A DNA stretch of 64,000 nt from Weissella thailandensis (GTDB lineage: Bacteria > Bacillota > Bacilli > Lactobacillales > Lactobacillaceae): contig NZ_BJEC01000001.1 of NCBI RefSeq assembly GCF_005405465.1, positions 134,591 to 198,590 of the forward strand, in the 5' to 3' direction. This document shows, in pieces, positions 23,583-31,889 of this stretch. The position numbers and the translations under genes are program-made. A model generated the notes under the pieces. That model did no database searches, had not been told where the DNA came from, and saw nothing but the letters and a program-made list of their open reading frames with translations. Every line of letters begins with the position of its first letter. Positions within the stretch are counted from its first letter, which is position 1.

Positions 23583-24488
23583 ATGGTTTTACCGTATAGT
23601 CCACTAAATAACAGTACACTAGGTTTAGTTACTGGTGATTTAATAGCACAACGGCAAGTTGATGGTCAGCGAACATCATGGAGTGGAGACTCCGCTTTAA
23701 CTTTAGCAACAATCAGTAGTTTGTCATATGGATATAATTTAACTGATATGATGGATCGGTACCTGAGTTGGTATCAGTCTGGTGAATACACTAATCACGC
23801 TGAAAAACCAGTTGCAGTCGGTAGTACAACAACATTTGCGTTAGATAAGTATGAAAGGACAAGTGACCCCTTTAATTCTGGAGGACGTGAAATGTCAGAC
23901 AATGGTAACGGTGCGTTGATGCACATTACCCCCGTCGTACTATACTTACGTGCACAGTACGGTGAAGACTTTGTCTCTCACGCACCGGCGATGTTAATGT
24001 TACACCAAGTTACTGGTTTGACCCATAATCATCCCCAGTCACTGATTGCCAGTGGCTTATATGCGATGCTTGTCAATAATTTGTTACAAAATATACCACT
24101 TATTGAAGCAGTGGATCAAGCTGTCAGTGATTCATATGAATATTACTCACAGCATCAAATCTTTGCACAATTTTTACCAGCTTTCCAAGCTCTTAATAAG
24201 CCTGATTTAAAGAGTGAGTCTGCAGATTCATTGCGTACATCAGGTTATGTTGTTGATACATTAGAAGCGACTATTTGGGTTATACTAAATAGTACAAGCT
24301 TTGAAAGTGCAATATCACTTACAAAAACTTTACCAGGCGAATCAGAACGCATTATGCCACTTGTTGGCGCATTAGCGGGTATACTATACCATCAAGAATT
24401 TCTTGATGCGTATCAAACAAATGATAAAGAATTAGAATTAGTGATGGCAACACTGCACCTAGCAAACAAAAGCCATAATTTTAATTAA
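23583..24488 (+). CDS. ADP-ribosylglycohydrolase-like protein with degenerate metal site
   Basis: A 301-residue protein of the DraG/ADP-ribosyl-glycohydrolase fold. Recognisable landmarks are LGLVTGDL (usual GDALG), WSGDSALTL (33-41; usual TDDT), DNGNGALMHITP (106-117), LTHNHPQS (146-153) and SGYVVDTLEATIWV (220-233). The C-terminal GDDTDT, which binds two Mg ions, is replaced by PGESER (251-256). The fold is therefore recognisable but catalytic metal ligands are missing. GGAG lies 6 bases before ATG 23583; the ATG at 23571 overlaps that site. A terminator follows. Confidence 0.8.
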   Translation: MVLPYSPLNNSTLGLVTGDLIAQRQVDGQRTSWSGDSALTLATISSLSYGYNLTDMMDRYLSWYQSGEYTNHAEKPVAVGSTTTFALDKYERTSDPFNSGGREMSDNGNGALMHITPVVLYLRAQYGEDFVSHAPAMLMLHQVTGLTHNHPQSLIASGLYAMLVNNLLQNIPLIEAVDQAVSDSYEYYSQHQIFAQFLPAFQALNKPDLKSESADSLRTSGYVVDTLEATIWVILNSTSFESAISLTKTLPGESERIMPLVGALAGILYHQEFLDAYQTNDKELELVMATLHLANKSHNFN

Positions 24489-24499
24489 TCCTGTTGCAT

Positions 24500-24530
24500 A
24501 AAAGATGGCGAAATTAGCCATCTTTTTTTA
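24500..24530 (+). terminator. Terminator after the glycohydrolase-like gene
   Basis: AAAGATGGC / GCCATCTTT stem over a 7-base loop, followed by a T run. Confidence 0.88.
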
Positions 24531-24560
24531 GTTATTTTAGAAAGGGGACGTTTATATTAT

Positions 24561-25511
24561 ATGACCGCGTTAACCCACAGTATCACTGGCGTATTAATGA
24601 TTCTAGGCTTAGTAGCCATCGGTTTTATCTTAATTAAAGGAAATGTTTTTGATGATTCTGATGGTAAAATAAGTCGCTTTTTATCTGGTTTTATTTCAAA
24701 AGTTGCATTACCAGCATATTTAATCGTTCATATCCCACAAGATTTTACACCCAAAACATTACTTGCTATGGGGACAAATATATTGTTTCCCTTAGCTAGC
24801 ATGATGTTATTGTTAGTCTTGTCATTTTTTATTGCTCGAATTATTCATGTTGATCCAAAACATAAAGGCCTTTTTCAGTCGTTGCTTTTCAATTCAAACA
24901 CGATAACCGTTGGTTTACCGGTGAATATGGCGTTATTTGGGACAAATAGTTTACCTTATGTCCTTATTTATTACATGGCTAATACAACCGTTTTTTGGAC
25001 AATCGGTGTTTATATGATTTCAATTGATGGTAACCATAATAATAAACACTTTAATTTGAAGAAAACATTAGCTGGTGTGTTTAATCCACCAATGATTGCT
25101 CTGGTCATTTCATTGATATTAGTTTTTATAAATGTGAAACTACCGTCATTTTTAGTCACTGATTTAACAGAACTGGGGGATACCAACGTTCCCTTAGCCC
25201 TAATTTTTATTGGCTTTGCCATTGCCAAGACTTCTCGTAAAGAATTGTTACCAAATAAGGAGACTGTTACCCTGTCATTAAGCCGTTTTGTATTAGCACC
25301 ACTAACAATGGCACTAATAATGATGCCTTTTGATTTGCCATCATTATTAAAACAAGTCTTTATCATTCAAGCGGCTATGCCAGCAATGACCAATGCCGCA
25401 GTTATGGCGCTCGAGTATAAAGCAGATTATAAATTTGCATCTATTAGTATCACGCAAACAACGTTATTAATGTTATTAGTCATACCTATTTTGATGTTCA
25501 TCATTAGTTAG
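24561..25511 (+). CDS. AEC-family transporter (auxin efflux carrier / malate permease type)
   Basis: A 316-residue membrane protein with about ten helices. It shows the AEC layout: LMILGLVAIGFILIKGNVF at the N-terminus, LLFNSNTITVGLPVNMALFG near residue 112, and a C-terminal repeat ending QAAMPAMTNAAVMALEYKAD. Lactic acid bacterial members include malate and other organic-acid carriers; substrate is not deducible. AAAGGGG precedes the ATG. Confidence 0.88.
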   Translation: MTALTHSITGVLMILGLVAIGFILIKGNVFDDSDGKISRFLSGFISKVALPAYLIVHIPQDFTPKTLLAMGTNILFPLASMMLLLVLSFFIARIIHVDPKHKGLFQSLLFNSNTITVGLPVNMALFGTNSLPYVLIYYMANTTVFWTIGVYMISIDGNHNNKHFNLKKTLAGVFNPPMIALVISLILVFINVKLPSFLVTDLTELGDTNVPLALIFIGFAIAKTSRKELLPNKETVTLSLSRFVLAPLTMALIMMPFDLPSLLKQVFIIQAAMPAMTNAAVMALEYKADYKFASISITQTTLLMLLVIPILMFIIS

Positions 25512-25579
25512 CCTCACGTTTTGAATTATATAAATTTCCTCTTGCATTACCCCCGTTACTCGTATTAGGGTAGGGGTGG

Positions 25580-25596
25580 TGGTTATCATATAACCA
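25580..25596. promoter_or_regulatory. Inverted repeat upstream of the 49-residue gene
   Basis: TGGTTAT and ATAACCA are perfect 7-bp arms separated by CAT, 30 bases before the start codon. It may be an operator or an RNA hairpin. Confidence 0.5.
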
Positions 25597-25625
25597 TGTA
25601 TTTAAAATAACTGGGAGGATTATTC

Positions 25626-25775
25626 ATGACATTATTTGGTACGAAGGCTTGGGCTAAACAAACATTGAAAGCAGATGGTGTTAAAAAAATTTCAGTAGCC
25701 AAGCGCCCAAAGCGCCTTGCAAATACACCAACAATTGCTCTTTATCAAGAAATCATTCGTCGTGACTTGGTTTAG
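25626..25775 (+). CDS. Unrecognised 49-residue basic protein
   Basis: A short open frame beginning MTLFGTKAWAKQTLKADG and ending ALYQEIIRRDLV. It is supported by GGGAGG 7 bases before the ATG, an inverted repeat upstream and a strong terminator 25 bases downstream, so it is a complete monocistronic unit. It is basic, soluble and mostly helical in appearance, with no cysteine or membrane segment. I do not recognise the family. The unit lies between the AEC carrier and pepV. Confidence 0.75.
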   Translation: MTLFGTKAWAKQTLKADGVKKISVAKRPKRLANTPTIALYQEIIRRDLV

Positions 25776-25800
25776 ACTTTAAAACTTAATATATATATAT

Positions 25801-25842
25801 GCGTGTTGCAAAAGGTTTCGATTCTTTGCAACACGCTTTTTT
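25801..25842 (+). terminator. Terminator after the 49-residue gene
   Basis: A 12-bp perfect stem (GCGTGTTGCAAA / TTTGCAACACGC) is followed by six T. Confidence 0.93.
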
Positions 25843-25871
25843 GTTTATTTATTCGTATTATATTGTTTATG

Positions 25872-25900
25872 TTGCATATTATTTCATTTATTGCTAATAT
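25872..25900 (+). promoter_or_regulatory. Promoter of pepV
   Basis: TTGCAT (25872-25877) and TAATAT (25895-25900) have 17-base spacing, 42 bases upstream of the pepV start. Confidence 0.65.
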
Positions 25901-25941
25901 ATATGTTAATATATGGAATTGTTTTTGGGAGGATTTCTTAA

Positions 25942-27360
25942 ATGGTTACAATAAATGTCGCAACTTATCATGATGCTTGGCTTAATGATTTAACAGAATT
26001 ACTAAAAATTCCTTCAGTCCGTGAAGATGCCTTGGCTTCAACGGAAGCACCATATGGTCCCGGTCCCAAGGCTGCCCTTGACTTCATGATGTCAATCGCA
26101 AAACGTGATGGTTTTGAAAAAATAGGGACAGTAGGTAATCGAGCTGGTTACATCTATATTGGTCCAGAAGATGATCCCGAACCAATTGGCGTTATTGTCC
26201 ACGTTGACGTCGTGCCGGTTAATGACATTGATCAATGGCAAACGGACCCCTTTACACCAGTTATTAAAGCAGATAACCATATTTATGCACGTGGTGCTGA
26301 TGACATGAAGTCTGCCGTTATGTTGACTTACTATGCAATTAAAGCCATTCAAGACGCTCATCTCCCATTGAAACATCAAATTCGCTTTATCATTGGTACA
26401 GACGAAGAAAGCGAATGGGCAGATATGCACCAATACTTTGCTGAAGAAGGGGCACTACAGTATGGCTTTTCACCAGACGGCGCAGCAGATTTATCATACG
26501 GTGAAAAAGGTATTAGCCAACTCGACTTGTATTTTGATGCAACTAATCCTGAAAATACGACCATTCAACTAATTAATTTTAAAAGTGGTTCAGCAACGAA
26601 TGTTTTACCTGGTTTTGCTGAAGCCACATTCTCTGGTATTCCTACCAATAGCTTACAAGAAAGCTTTGAGCAATATTGTCAAACAGAAAACATTACGGGT
26701 GAACTAAAACAAAAAGGTAATCAAACCACCCTTACTGTGCAGGGAGTTGCAACCCATGCTGCGCGACCAGAAACTGGTAAAAATGCCGCTACTTATCTAG
26801 CTAACTTTTTGACACAATACGATTTTGAGGGAAATGCGGCTAACTTCTTACAATTCATTGGCCAGAAACTACACAAGGATCCCTATGGGGAACAATCTGG
26901 ATATGGTAAAGCAGAACCAAAACTTGGCAAAACAAGTCAAAATATTGGTATTACCGACTTCATTGTCAATAAAACTGGTCATATCAATCTTAATTTCCGT
27001 CATTCATTAGCTTTTGATGAAGCAGACACGGTTTCACAAATTCTTTCAGATGAACCTTGGCTAACGAAAATTATTCGTGATCCCGCAGGTGTTGTACCAC
27101 ATTATGTCGGTAAAGATAATCAATTGGTCAAATTATTAGCAGATGCCTATGAATCAGTTACTGGTAAAGTACCAGACCAAGGCGTCAACGGTGGAGCTTC
27201 ATTCGGTCGTTTAATGTCGAGTGGTGTCGGATTTGGGGTTATTCCAACTGATGAACCTTCAACAGCTCACGTAGCTAATGAATCATTCAATTTGTCAAAT
27301 TATGAAAGCGGTATGAAGCTTTTAATAGCGGAAATTCTTGCTTTATCAGACAACCTTTAA
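25942..27360 (+). CDS. pepV: Dipeptidase PepV (M20 family)
   Basis: A 472-residue zinc dipeptidase that hydrolyses imported dipeptides in the cytoplasm. M20 landmarks: VIVHVDVVPV (first His ligand and catalytic Asp), YARGADDMKSA (bridging Asp), GTDEESEW (catalytic Glu and ligand), GFSPDGAADLSYGEKG, and the C-terminal His in TAHVANESFNL. The length matches lactobacillar PepV. GGGAGG precedes the ATG. It would act downstream of peptide importers such as the POT carrier in this window. Confidence 0.95.
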   Translation: MVTINVATYHDAWLNDLTELLKIPSVREDALASTEAPYGPGPKAALDFMMSIAKRDGFEKIGTVGNRAGYIYIGPEDDPEPIGVIVHVDVVPVNDIDQWQTDPFTPVIKADNHIYARGADDMKSAVMLTYYAIKAIQDAHLPLKHQIRFIIGTDEESEWADMHQYFAEEGALQYGFSPDGAADLSYGEKGISQLDLYFDATNPENTTIQLINFKSGSATNVLPGFAEATFSGIPTNSLQESFEQYCQTENITGELKQKGNQTTLTVQGVATHAARPETGKNAATYLANFLTQYDFEGNAANFLQFIGQKLHKDPYGEQSGYGKAEPKLGKTSQNIGITDFIVNKTGHINLNFRHSLAFDEADTVSQILSDEPWLTKIIRDPAGVVPHYVGKDNQLVKLLADAYESVTGKVPDQGVNGGASFGRLMSSGVGFGVIPTDEPSTAHVANESFNLSNYESGMKLLIAEILALSDNL

Positions 27361-27422
27361 GTGAATTATTATCATATTGACCTTCAAAGCGATACATGTG
27401 ATAATTAATATATAATTTAATA

Positions 27423-27510
27423 TTTACTAGGGGAGCCTCTTTTAGGCTGAGACGTTAAACAACGGACCCTTTGAACCTGTTTAGTTAGTACTAACGAAGG
27501 AAAGTAATGG
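27423..27510 (+). promoter_or_regulatory. TPP (thiamin pyrophosphate) riboswitch aptamer
   Basis: Conserved TPP-box elements appear in order: GGGGAGCC, GGCTGAGA, GGACCCTTTGAACCTG, TTAGTTAGTACTAACG and AAGGAAAGTAATGG. The terminator just downstream is the likely expression platform, so high TPP should shut off thiD-tenA. Confidence 0.95.
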
Positions 27511-27523
27511 TCAATGCGATTTC

Positions 27524-27563
27524 AAAGCACAGAAAACCGATTTCCTGGTTTTCTGTGCTTTTT
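27524..27563 (+). terminator. Expression-platform terminator of the TPP riboswitch
   Basis: A 15-bp stem (AAAGCACAGAAAACC / GGTTTTCTGTGCTTT) over a 9-base loop, followed by T residues, lies 14 bases after the aptamer. Confidence 0.9.
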
Positions 27564-27589
27564 AATTTGCCATATATTTGGGAGGAATC

Positions 27590-28414
27590 ATGATAGACGT
27601 ACCACAAGTTATTACAATTGCTTCAACTGATGCCAGTGGTGGGGCTGGTATTAACGCTGATTTAAAGACATTCCATAATCAAGGAGTATATGCAGCAACG
27701 ATTGTTGTTGGCATCACTGCTCAAAATACCTATGGTGTACAAGATCAACACCCAATTCCAGCGAATTTTATCCTAGAAGAATTTAAAAGCATTGCGGATG
27801 ATTTAGATATTAAAGCTGCCAAAACCGGCGCATTATTAGATGAAACACGTGTTCATGCTGTTGCTCAAGGATGGCAAGCATATAACCTTGGTAAACTGAT
27901 CATTGATCCCGTCATGGTCGCAAAAGGTGGTGCACATTTATTAAGTGACCCAGCCATTGAGGCCTTAAAGAATGAGCTTATCCCATTAGCATTTTTAATC
28001 ACTCCAAATTTGCCCGAAGCTGAAGTACTTGTTGGTAACTCATTGGAAACAAATAGTGACATTATAAATGCGGCTATTAAAATACAAAAAATGGGGGCTG
28101 ACAATGTTTTAATAAAGGGTGGTCATCGTGCTAGTACAAATAATGAATATGCTGATTATATTTTATATGAAGATGGTTCATCAGAATGGCTGACAACCCC
28201 CGGCATAAAAACTAATCGAACACATGGAACTGGTGATACGTTGTCATCATTTATAACTGCCAATTTAGCTAAAGGATACAATCTAAAAAGTATCATGCCG
28301 CAAGCCAAGGAATTCACCTATGAAGCTATCCGTCAAACGATTAATGTCGGTCATGGTCATGGGCCATTAAACCATTGGGTAAAAGTAACTATGGAGACGG
28401 AGGATAATCAATGA
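27590..28414 (+). CDS. thiD: Hydroxymethylpyrimidine/phosphomethylpyrimidine kinase ThiD
   Basis: A 274-residue ribokinase-fold kinase that phosphorylates HMP and HMP-P in thiamin synthesis or salvage. The N-terminus has STDASGGAGINADLKTF; DNVLIKGGH precedes the anion hole and catalytic base motif HGTGDTLSS. GGGAGG precedes ATG 27590. Control by the upstream TPP riboswitch and 4-base overlap with tenA support the thiamin role over pyridoxal kinase. Confidence 0.93.
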   Translation: MIDVPQVITIASTDASGGAGINADLKTFHNQGVYAATIVVGITAQNTYGVQDQHPIPANFILEEFKSIADDLDIKAAKTGALLDETRVHAVAQGWQAYNLGKLIIDPVMVAKGGAHLLSDPAIEALKNELIPLAFLITPNLPEAEVLVGNSLETNSDIINAAIKIQKMGADNVLIKGGHRASTNNEYADYILYEDGSSEWLTTPGIKTNRTHGTGDTLSSFITANLAKGYNLKSIMPQAKEFTYEAIRQTINVGHGHGPLNHWVKVTMETEDNQ

Positions 28415-29031
28415 GTTTTCACGAATTTTTATTGCAACAATCCGCACCAATCCTAGATGATATTTATCAGTCATCGTTCGTGCAAGGCATTGGATACAAC
28501 AATCTATCACAAGCACAACGAGACTATTATGTTGCACAAGATAGCTATTATACTGATTATTTTAGTAAATTGTTTGATTTAACAACGGCAAAATTAACAC
28601 CGTTACAACAAGCATCTAAGCCATCAGCTACCGATGAACAAGATGCCCATGATGCGCTCTTAGCTAGTCCGGCAATGTCGAACATTACGCCAGATCAACA
28701 TAACTTAGCCTATCTAAAGCATATGGAAACGGCCATTACGGCAGGCGATGCAACCAATGCAATGCTCGCGTTGCTACCATGTACCGAATCGTATCATCTA
28801 ATTGGTAAACACTTCCTGAAGGCAACGCCAAATAATACTTATGAGCCATGGTTATCATATTATGCAAGCCCTGAATACCAGGCTTTCACACAATGGAGTT
28901 GGCAAGTAATCGATCAGCAGGTACCTGACTGGCAACAGTTGTCTCATGAAATACAACAAACTTATTTAGCAACCTACCTAACTTCTTATCGCTATGAACT
29001 GACCTTTTGGGAGCATGCCGCAAAGCACTGA
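28411..29031 (+). CDS. tenA: TenA-family thiaminase II / aminopyrimidine aminohydrolase
   Basis: A 206-residue TenA protein that hydrolyses thiamin breakdown products to HMP. The residues matching the active site are present: D44 (AQDSYYTDY), C124 (LLPCTESYHL) and E201 (TFWEHAAKH). The ATG overlaps the thiD stop. With ThiD next door, the pair can salvage the pyrimidine half of thiamin; no thiE or thiM is seen in the window. Confidence 0.92.
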   Translation: MSFHEFLLQQSAPILDDIYQSSFVQGIGYNNLSQAQRDYYVAQDSYYTDYFSKLFDLTTAKLTPLQQASKPSATDEQDAHDALLASPAMSNITPDQHNLAYLKHMETAITAGDATNAMLALLPCTESYHLIGKHFLKATPNNTYEPWLSYYASPEYQAFTQWSWQVIDQQVPDWQQLSHEIQQTYLATYLTSYRYELTFWEHAAKH

Positions 29032-29044
29032 TTGTTATCTATAA

Positions 29045-29053
29045 TGTTATAAT
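29045..29053 (+). promoter_or_regulatory. Extended -10 promoter of the thiamine-binding protein gene
   Basis: TGTTATAAT lies 35 bases before the ATG and after tenA, giving this gene a possible riboswitch-independent start. Confidence 0.5.
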
Positions 29054-29088
29054 AGTCATAGACTATGTATTAAAGAGAGGGAATAAAA

Positions 29089-29388
29089 ATGAATACATTA
29101 ATTTCAGTTGCAATTGCACCCTTTGGTGTTGGTGATGAATTAAGCGGTTATGTGAATGATATTATTGGCGTAATTGAAGAGTCAGGCCTAACCTACAAAA
29201 CAACGGCAATGGGGACAGAAATTGAAGGGGAATGGTCAGAGGTCATGACTACTGTCCAAAAAGCCATTCAGACATTAACCGATAAGGGTATTCGTGCTTA
29301 TGTTTCACTGAATGCCGATATTCGTCCTGGTCATACTAATACGATTGAAACGAAACTGCAGAAACTTGATCATAAGCTAGAAAGATAA
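29089..29388 (+). CDS. MTH1187/YkoF-family thiamine-binding-type protein (DUF77)
   Basis: A 99-residue protein of the MTH1187/DUF77 family: SVAIAPFGVGDELSGYVNDI, GLTYKTTAMGTEIEG and the C-terminal DIRPGHTNTIETKL are characteristic. The ferredoxin-like fold binds thiamine or its HMP part in related YkoF proteins. Placement right after thiD-tenA supports a thiamin link, which remains inference. GAGAGGG precedes the ATG. Confidence 0.85.
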   Translation: MNTLISVAIAPFGVGDELSGYVNDIIGVIEESGLTYKTTAMGTEIEGEWSEVMTTVQKAIQTLTDKGIRAYVSLNADIRPGHTNTIETKLQKLDHKLER

Positions 29389-29444
29389 CAACTTTCTTTT
29401 ATAGACAAAAAACAATCCTATCATTAATAAATTCAAGACTAAAT

Positions 29445-29480
29445 AGATTGAAGCATAAGACGTGTTTCAATCTTTTTTTC
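29445..29480 (+). terminator. Terminator after the thiamine-binding protein gene
   Basis: AGATTGAA / TTCAATCT stem followed by TTTTTTT. Confidence 0.8.
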
Positions 29481-29532
29481 TGTCAAAAAGAATCCAAATG
29501 AAATAAGCTCCTAATTATTATAATATTTAATA

Positions 29533-29561
29533 TAGACAAATCCCGTAAATAGGACTATATT
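29533..29561 (+). promoter_or_regulatory. Promoter of the OFA-family transporter
   Basis: TAGACA (29533-29538) and TATATT (29556-29561) have 17-base spacing. Confidence 0.65.
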
Positions 29562-29566
29562 AAATG

Positions 29567-29581
29567 TCGCAAGCGTTTTCA
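29567..29581. promoter_or_regulatory. cre site (CcpA operator)
   Basis: TCGCAAGCGTTTTCA matches the cre consensus WTGNAARCGNWWWCA at 14 of 15 positions. It covers the predicted start of transcription just after the -10 box, so carbon catabolite repression is expected. Confidence 0.75.
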
Positions 29582-29623
29582 AGATGCTTGTAGTTAATTT
29601 AGGTTTTTTAAGGAGATATTATT

Positions 29624-30895
29624 ATGCAAACCGCATTATCATCAAAGGGTCAGCCAAAGGTTGTAAACCGCTGGCTGGTAATCTTTGGTACTGCTCTGGT
29701 GCAATTGGGTGTGGGAACCTTTTACGCATGGAGTATTTTTAACACACCAATTCTGAAAATGTTTCATCAATTGGTAATAGACCCAGCTACAGGTAAAACT
29801 GCAGCTGTTCAACCTCATTTAGGTTCTGTTTCATTGATTTTTTCAATCGGAGCACTTTCTTTATCATTATCAACAATCTTTGTTGGTGCATTGGTCAAAA
29901 AATTCGGTGTACGAAAAGTGACCATGTCAGCAGGTATTTTATTCGGGATTGCAATTTTCATTGCTTCTCGCGTTAGTTCTGTTGATCAATTATGGTTATA
30001 TTACTTATCAGCAGGTATCATGCTAGGAGTTGCTGATGGTATCGCATATATGGCAACTTTGTCAAACGCCATCAAATGGTTCCCCGAGAAAACAGGTCTA
30101 ATCTCTGGTATTTCTGTCGCATTCTATGGTTTAGGTTCATTTGTTTTTAAATATATTGATTCAGCAGTTTTAGGTACTAATATTGTACACAATCTACCAT
30201 ATGCTTTAATGACTTGGGGATTCTTATCAATGCTTCTAATCGTTGGTGGGGCCTTTTTCATTCATGATGCTCCGGAAGCCAAAGAAGAGAATGTTGTTGA
30301 TGATCCAACTCATCATGAATTCACGACACGTGAAATGTTACGTAAACCACAAGCTTACTTGCTCTTTATTGCTTTACTAACCATTTCTTTGTCAGTGTAC
30401 TTAACTGGAATCGCATCAAACTTGGGAACAAACCTTGCTGGATTAGACATTGCCCAAGCTACCAATATTGTTGCCGTTGTTGCAATTGCCAACACGATTG
30501 GTCGTTTCTTAATTGGATCACTTTCAGACAAATTCGGCCGTAAGTCAATGTTCATTCTGTCATATGTCGTCACATTTATTGCGGTCGCAACTTTGGCCTT
30601 TAGTAGTCACTTAAGTGTATCAGCATTTTACGCTGCAATGATTGCTGTGGGCTTCTTCTTCGGTGGTACGATTACTGTCTATCCAACAATGGTCGGTGAT
30701 TATTTCGGTTTGAAGAACCATAGCCAGAACTACTCACTAATTTACCAAGGTTTCGGGTTCGGAAGTTTAGCTGGTGCGGTTATCTTGTCACTAGCTGGCG
30801 GTAACTTATCAGTTGTCTTCAATATCTATTTGGTCATGTTGGTTGTTTCATTATTGATTTGGATATTTATTAAGAAACCCGTTTACAAAAAATAA
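29624..30895 (+). CDS. OFA-family MFS transporter (oxalate/formate antiporter type)
   Basis: A 423-residue protein with 12 predicted membrane helices. The N-terminal LVIFGTALVQLGVGTFYAWSIF is the OFA signature, and GSLSDKFGRKS is the MFS loop between helices 8 and 9. OFA members exchange small carboxylates such as oxalate, formate or lactate; substrate here is unknown. AAGGAG precedes the ATG. The cre site at its promoter predicts expression when preferred sugars are absent. Confidence 0.88.
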   Translation: MQTALSSKGQPKVVNRWLVIFGTALVQLGVGTFYAWSIFNTPILKMFHQLVIDPATGKTAAVQPHLGSVSLIFSIGALSLSLSTIFVGALVKKFGVRKVTMSAGILFGIAIFIASRVSSVDQLWLYYLSAGIMLGVADGIAYMATLSNAIKWFPEKTGLISGISVAFYGLGSFVFKYIDSAVLGTNIVHNLPYALMTWGFLSMLLIVGGAFFIHDAPEAKEENVVDDPTHHEFTTREMLRKPQAYLLFIALLTISLSVYLTGIASNLGTNLAGLDIAQATNIVAVVAIANTIGRFLIGSLSDKFGRKSMFILSYVVTFIAVATLAFSSHLSVSAFYAAMIAVGFFFGGTITVYPTMVGDYFGLKNHSQNYSLIYQGFGFGSLAGAVILSLAGGNLSVVFNIYLVMLVVSLLIWIFIKKPVYKK

Positions 30896-30920
30896 TTTAT
30901 TTTATAAATAGAAAAATTTT

Positions 30921-30956
30921 AGCTACTAATTTTGTATAAATTAGTAGCTTTTTTAA
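30921..30956 (+). terminator. Terminator after the OFA transporter
   Basis: AGCTACTAATTT pairs with AAATTAGTAGCT, followed by a T run. Confidence 0.9.
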
Positions 30957-31029
30957 TACTATTTTCCGTATAATATAATTTGGGGCAATTTTATAAATCA
31001 AATGCATAACCCCGAGTGAGAGGATTTTT

Positions 31030-31824
31030 ATGAAAACACAATCAGGACATTTCTTACAACTAACAACTTTTGATCTTAAAATCATCGGGATAGTCTTGAT
31101 GGTTATTGATCACTTTCATCAAACCTTCGTACCCTTTGGTGCACCAACATGGTTGGATTGGTTTGGCCGTCCAGTAGCAACCATATTCTTTTTTACCGCT
31201 GTAGTTGGATTTTCCCATACCCATAGTAAAAAATCTTATATGTTACGTTTGTACATTAGTATGGTCGTTATGGCAGTGCTCATGAGTCTGACACAACAAC
31301 TTATCAATTTTGATCAGGTCCAATTAATTAATAACATATTCCGTGATTTATTTATTGGTACAATTTTTATGGCAGCGGTTGACCAGTTTGAGAAGGTACC
31401 TGATGGTCATGCTGGTAAACATATAACACTTGGAATTTTCTTATTCTTGTTACCATTCTTACTGTCACTAGTCATGTTGCCATTATTGACCACAGGTGGT
31501 TCAATCTCCTTTGGACACAGGCTAGCAATGCAAGCATTATTAGCCATTAACCCAGCTATTTTACTTGCTGAGAACGGTCTAATGGTCTTACTCATTCCAA
31601 TCATGTATATATTCCGTAAGGTCCGTTGGGCACAGCTAGTAAGTATCCTAGTTGTTGCAGCTATCTATGGATTCTTCGGTTCTACACAATGGATGATGCT
31701 TTTTGCAATCATTCCAATCGCCTTATACAATGGCGCAAAAGGGCATGGCATGAAGTATTTCTTCTATATTTTCTATCCAGCCCATATCATTTTCTTATAT
31801 GCACTTGCAGCTTGGTTATACTAA
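31030..31824 (+). CDS. TraX-family membrane protein
   Basis: A 264-residue polytopic protein. FDLKIIGIVLMVIDHFHQTF near residue 15, WFGRPVATIFFFTAVVGFSHT, and the C-terminal FFYIFYPAHIIFLYALA are the pattern of the TraX family, membrane acyltransferases first seen as the F-pilin acetylase. Chromosomal homologues are common in lactic acid bacteria with unknown substrate, and nothing links this copy to the conjugative genes further right. AGAGG precedes the ATG. Confidence 0.85.
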   Translation: MKTQSGHFLQLTTFDLKIIGIVLMVIDHFHQTFVPFGAPTWLDWFGRPVATIFFFTAVVGFSHTHSKKSYMLRLYISMVVMAVLMSLTQQLINFDQVQLINNIFRDLFIGTIFMAAVDQFEKVPDGHAGKHITLGIFLFLLPFLLSLVMLPLLTTGGSISFGHRLAMQALLAINPAILLAENGLMVLLIPIMYIFRKVRWAQLVSILVVAAIYGFFGSTQWMMLFAIIPIALYNGAKGHGMKYFFYIFYPAHIIFLYALAAWLY

Positions 31825-31840
31825 AAAATATGACATACAA

Positions 31841-31876
31841 AAAGAGCACACCGCTCAAGAAGGGGTGTGCTCTTTT
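31841..31876. terminator. Bidirectional terminator between the TraX-like and glucosidase genes
   Basis: AAAGAGCACACC and GGTGTGCTCTTT form a stem, with A/T tracts on both sides of two convergent genes. Confidence 0.9.
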
Positions 31877-31889
31877 CATGTTCTAAAAA

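Noticed and set aside
31030..31824. TraX-like gene as part of the conjugative element
   Set aside because: It is 7 kb from the transfer genes, among chromosomal units with their own terminators; chromosomal TraX-family genes are common.
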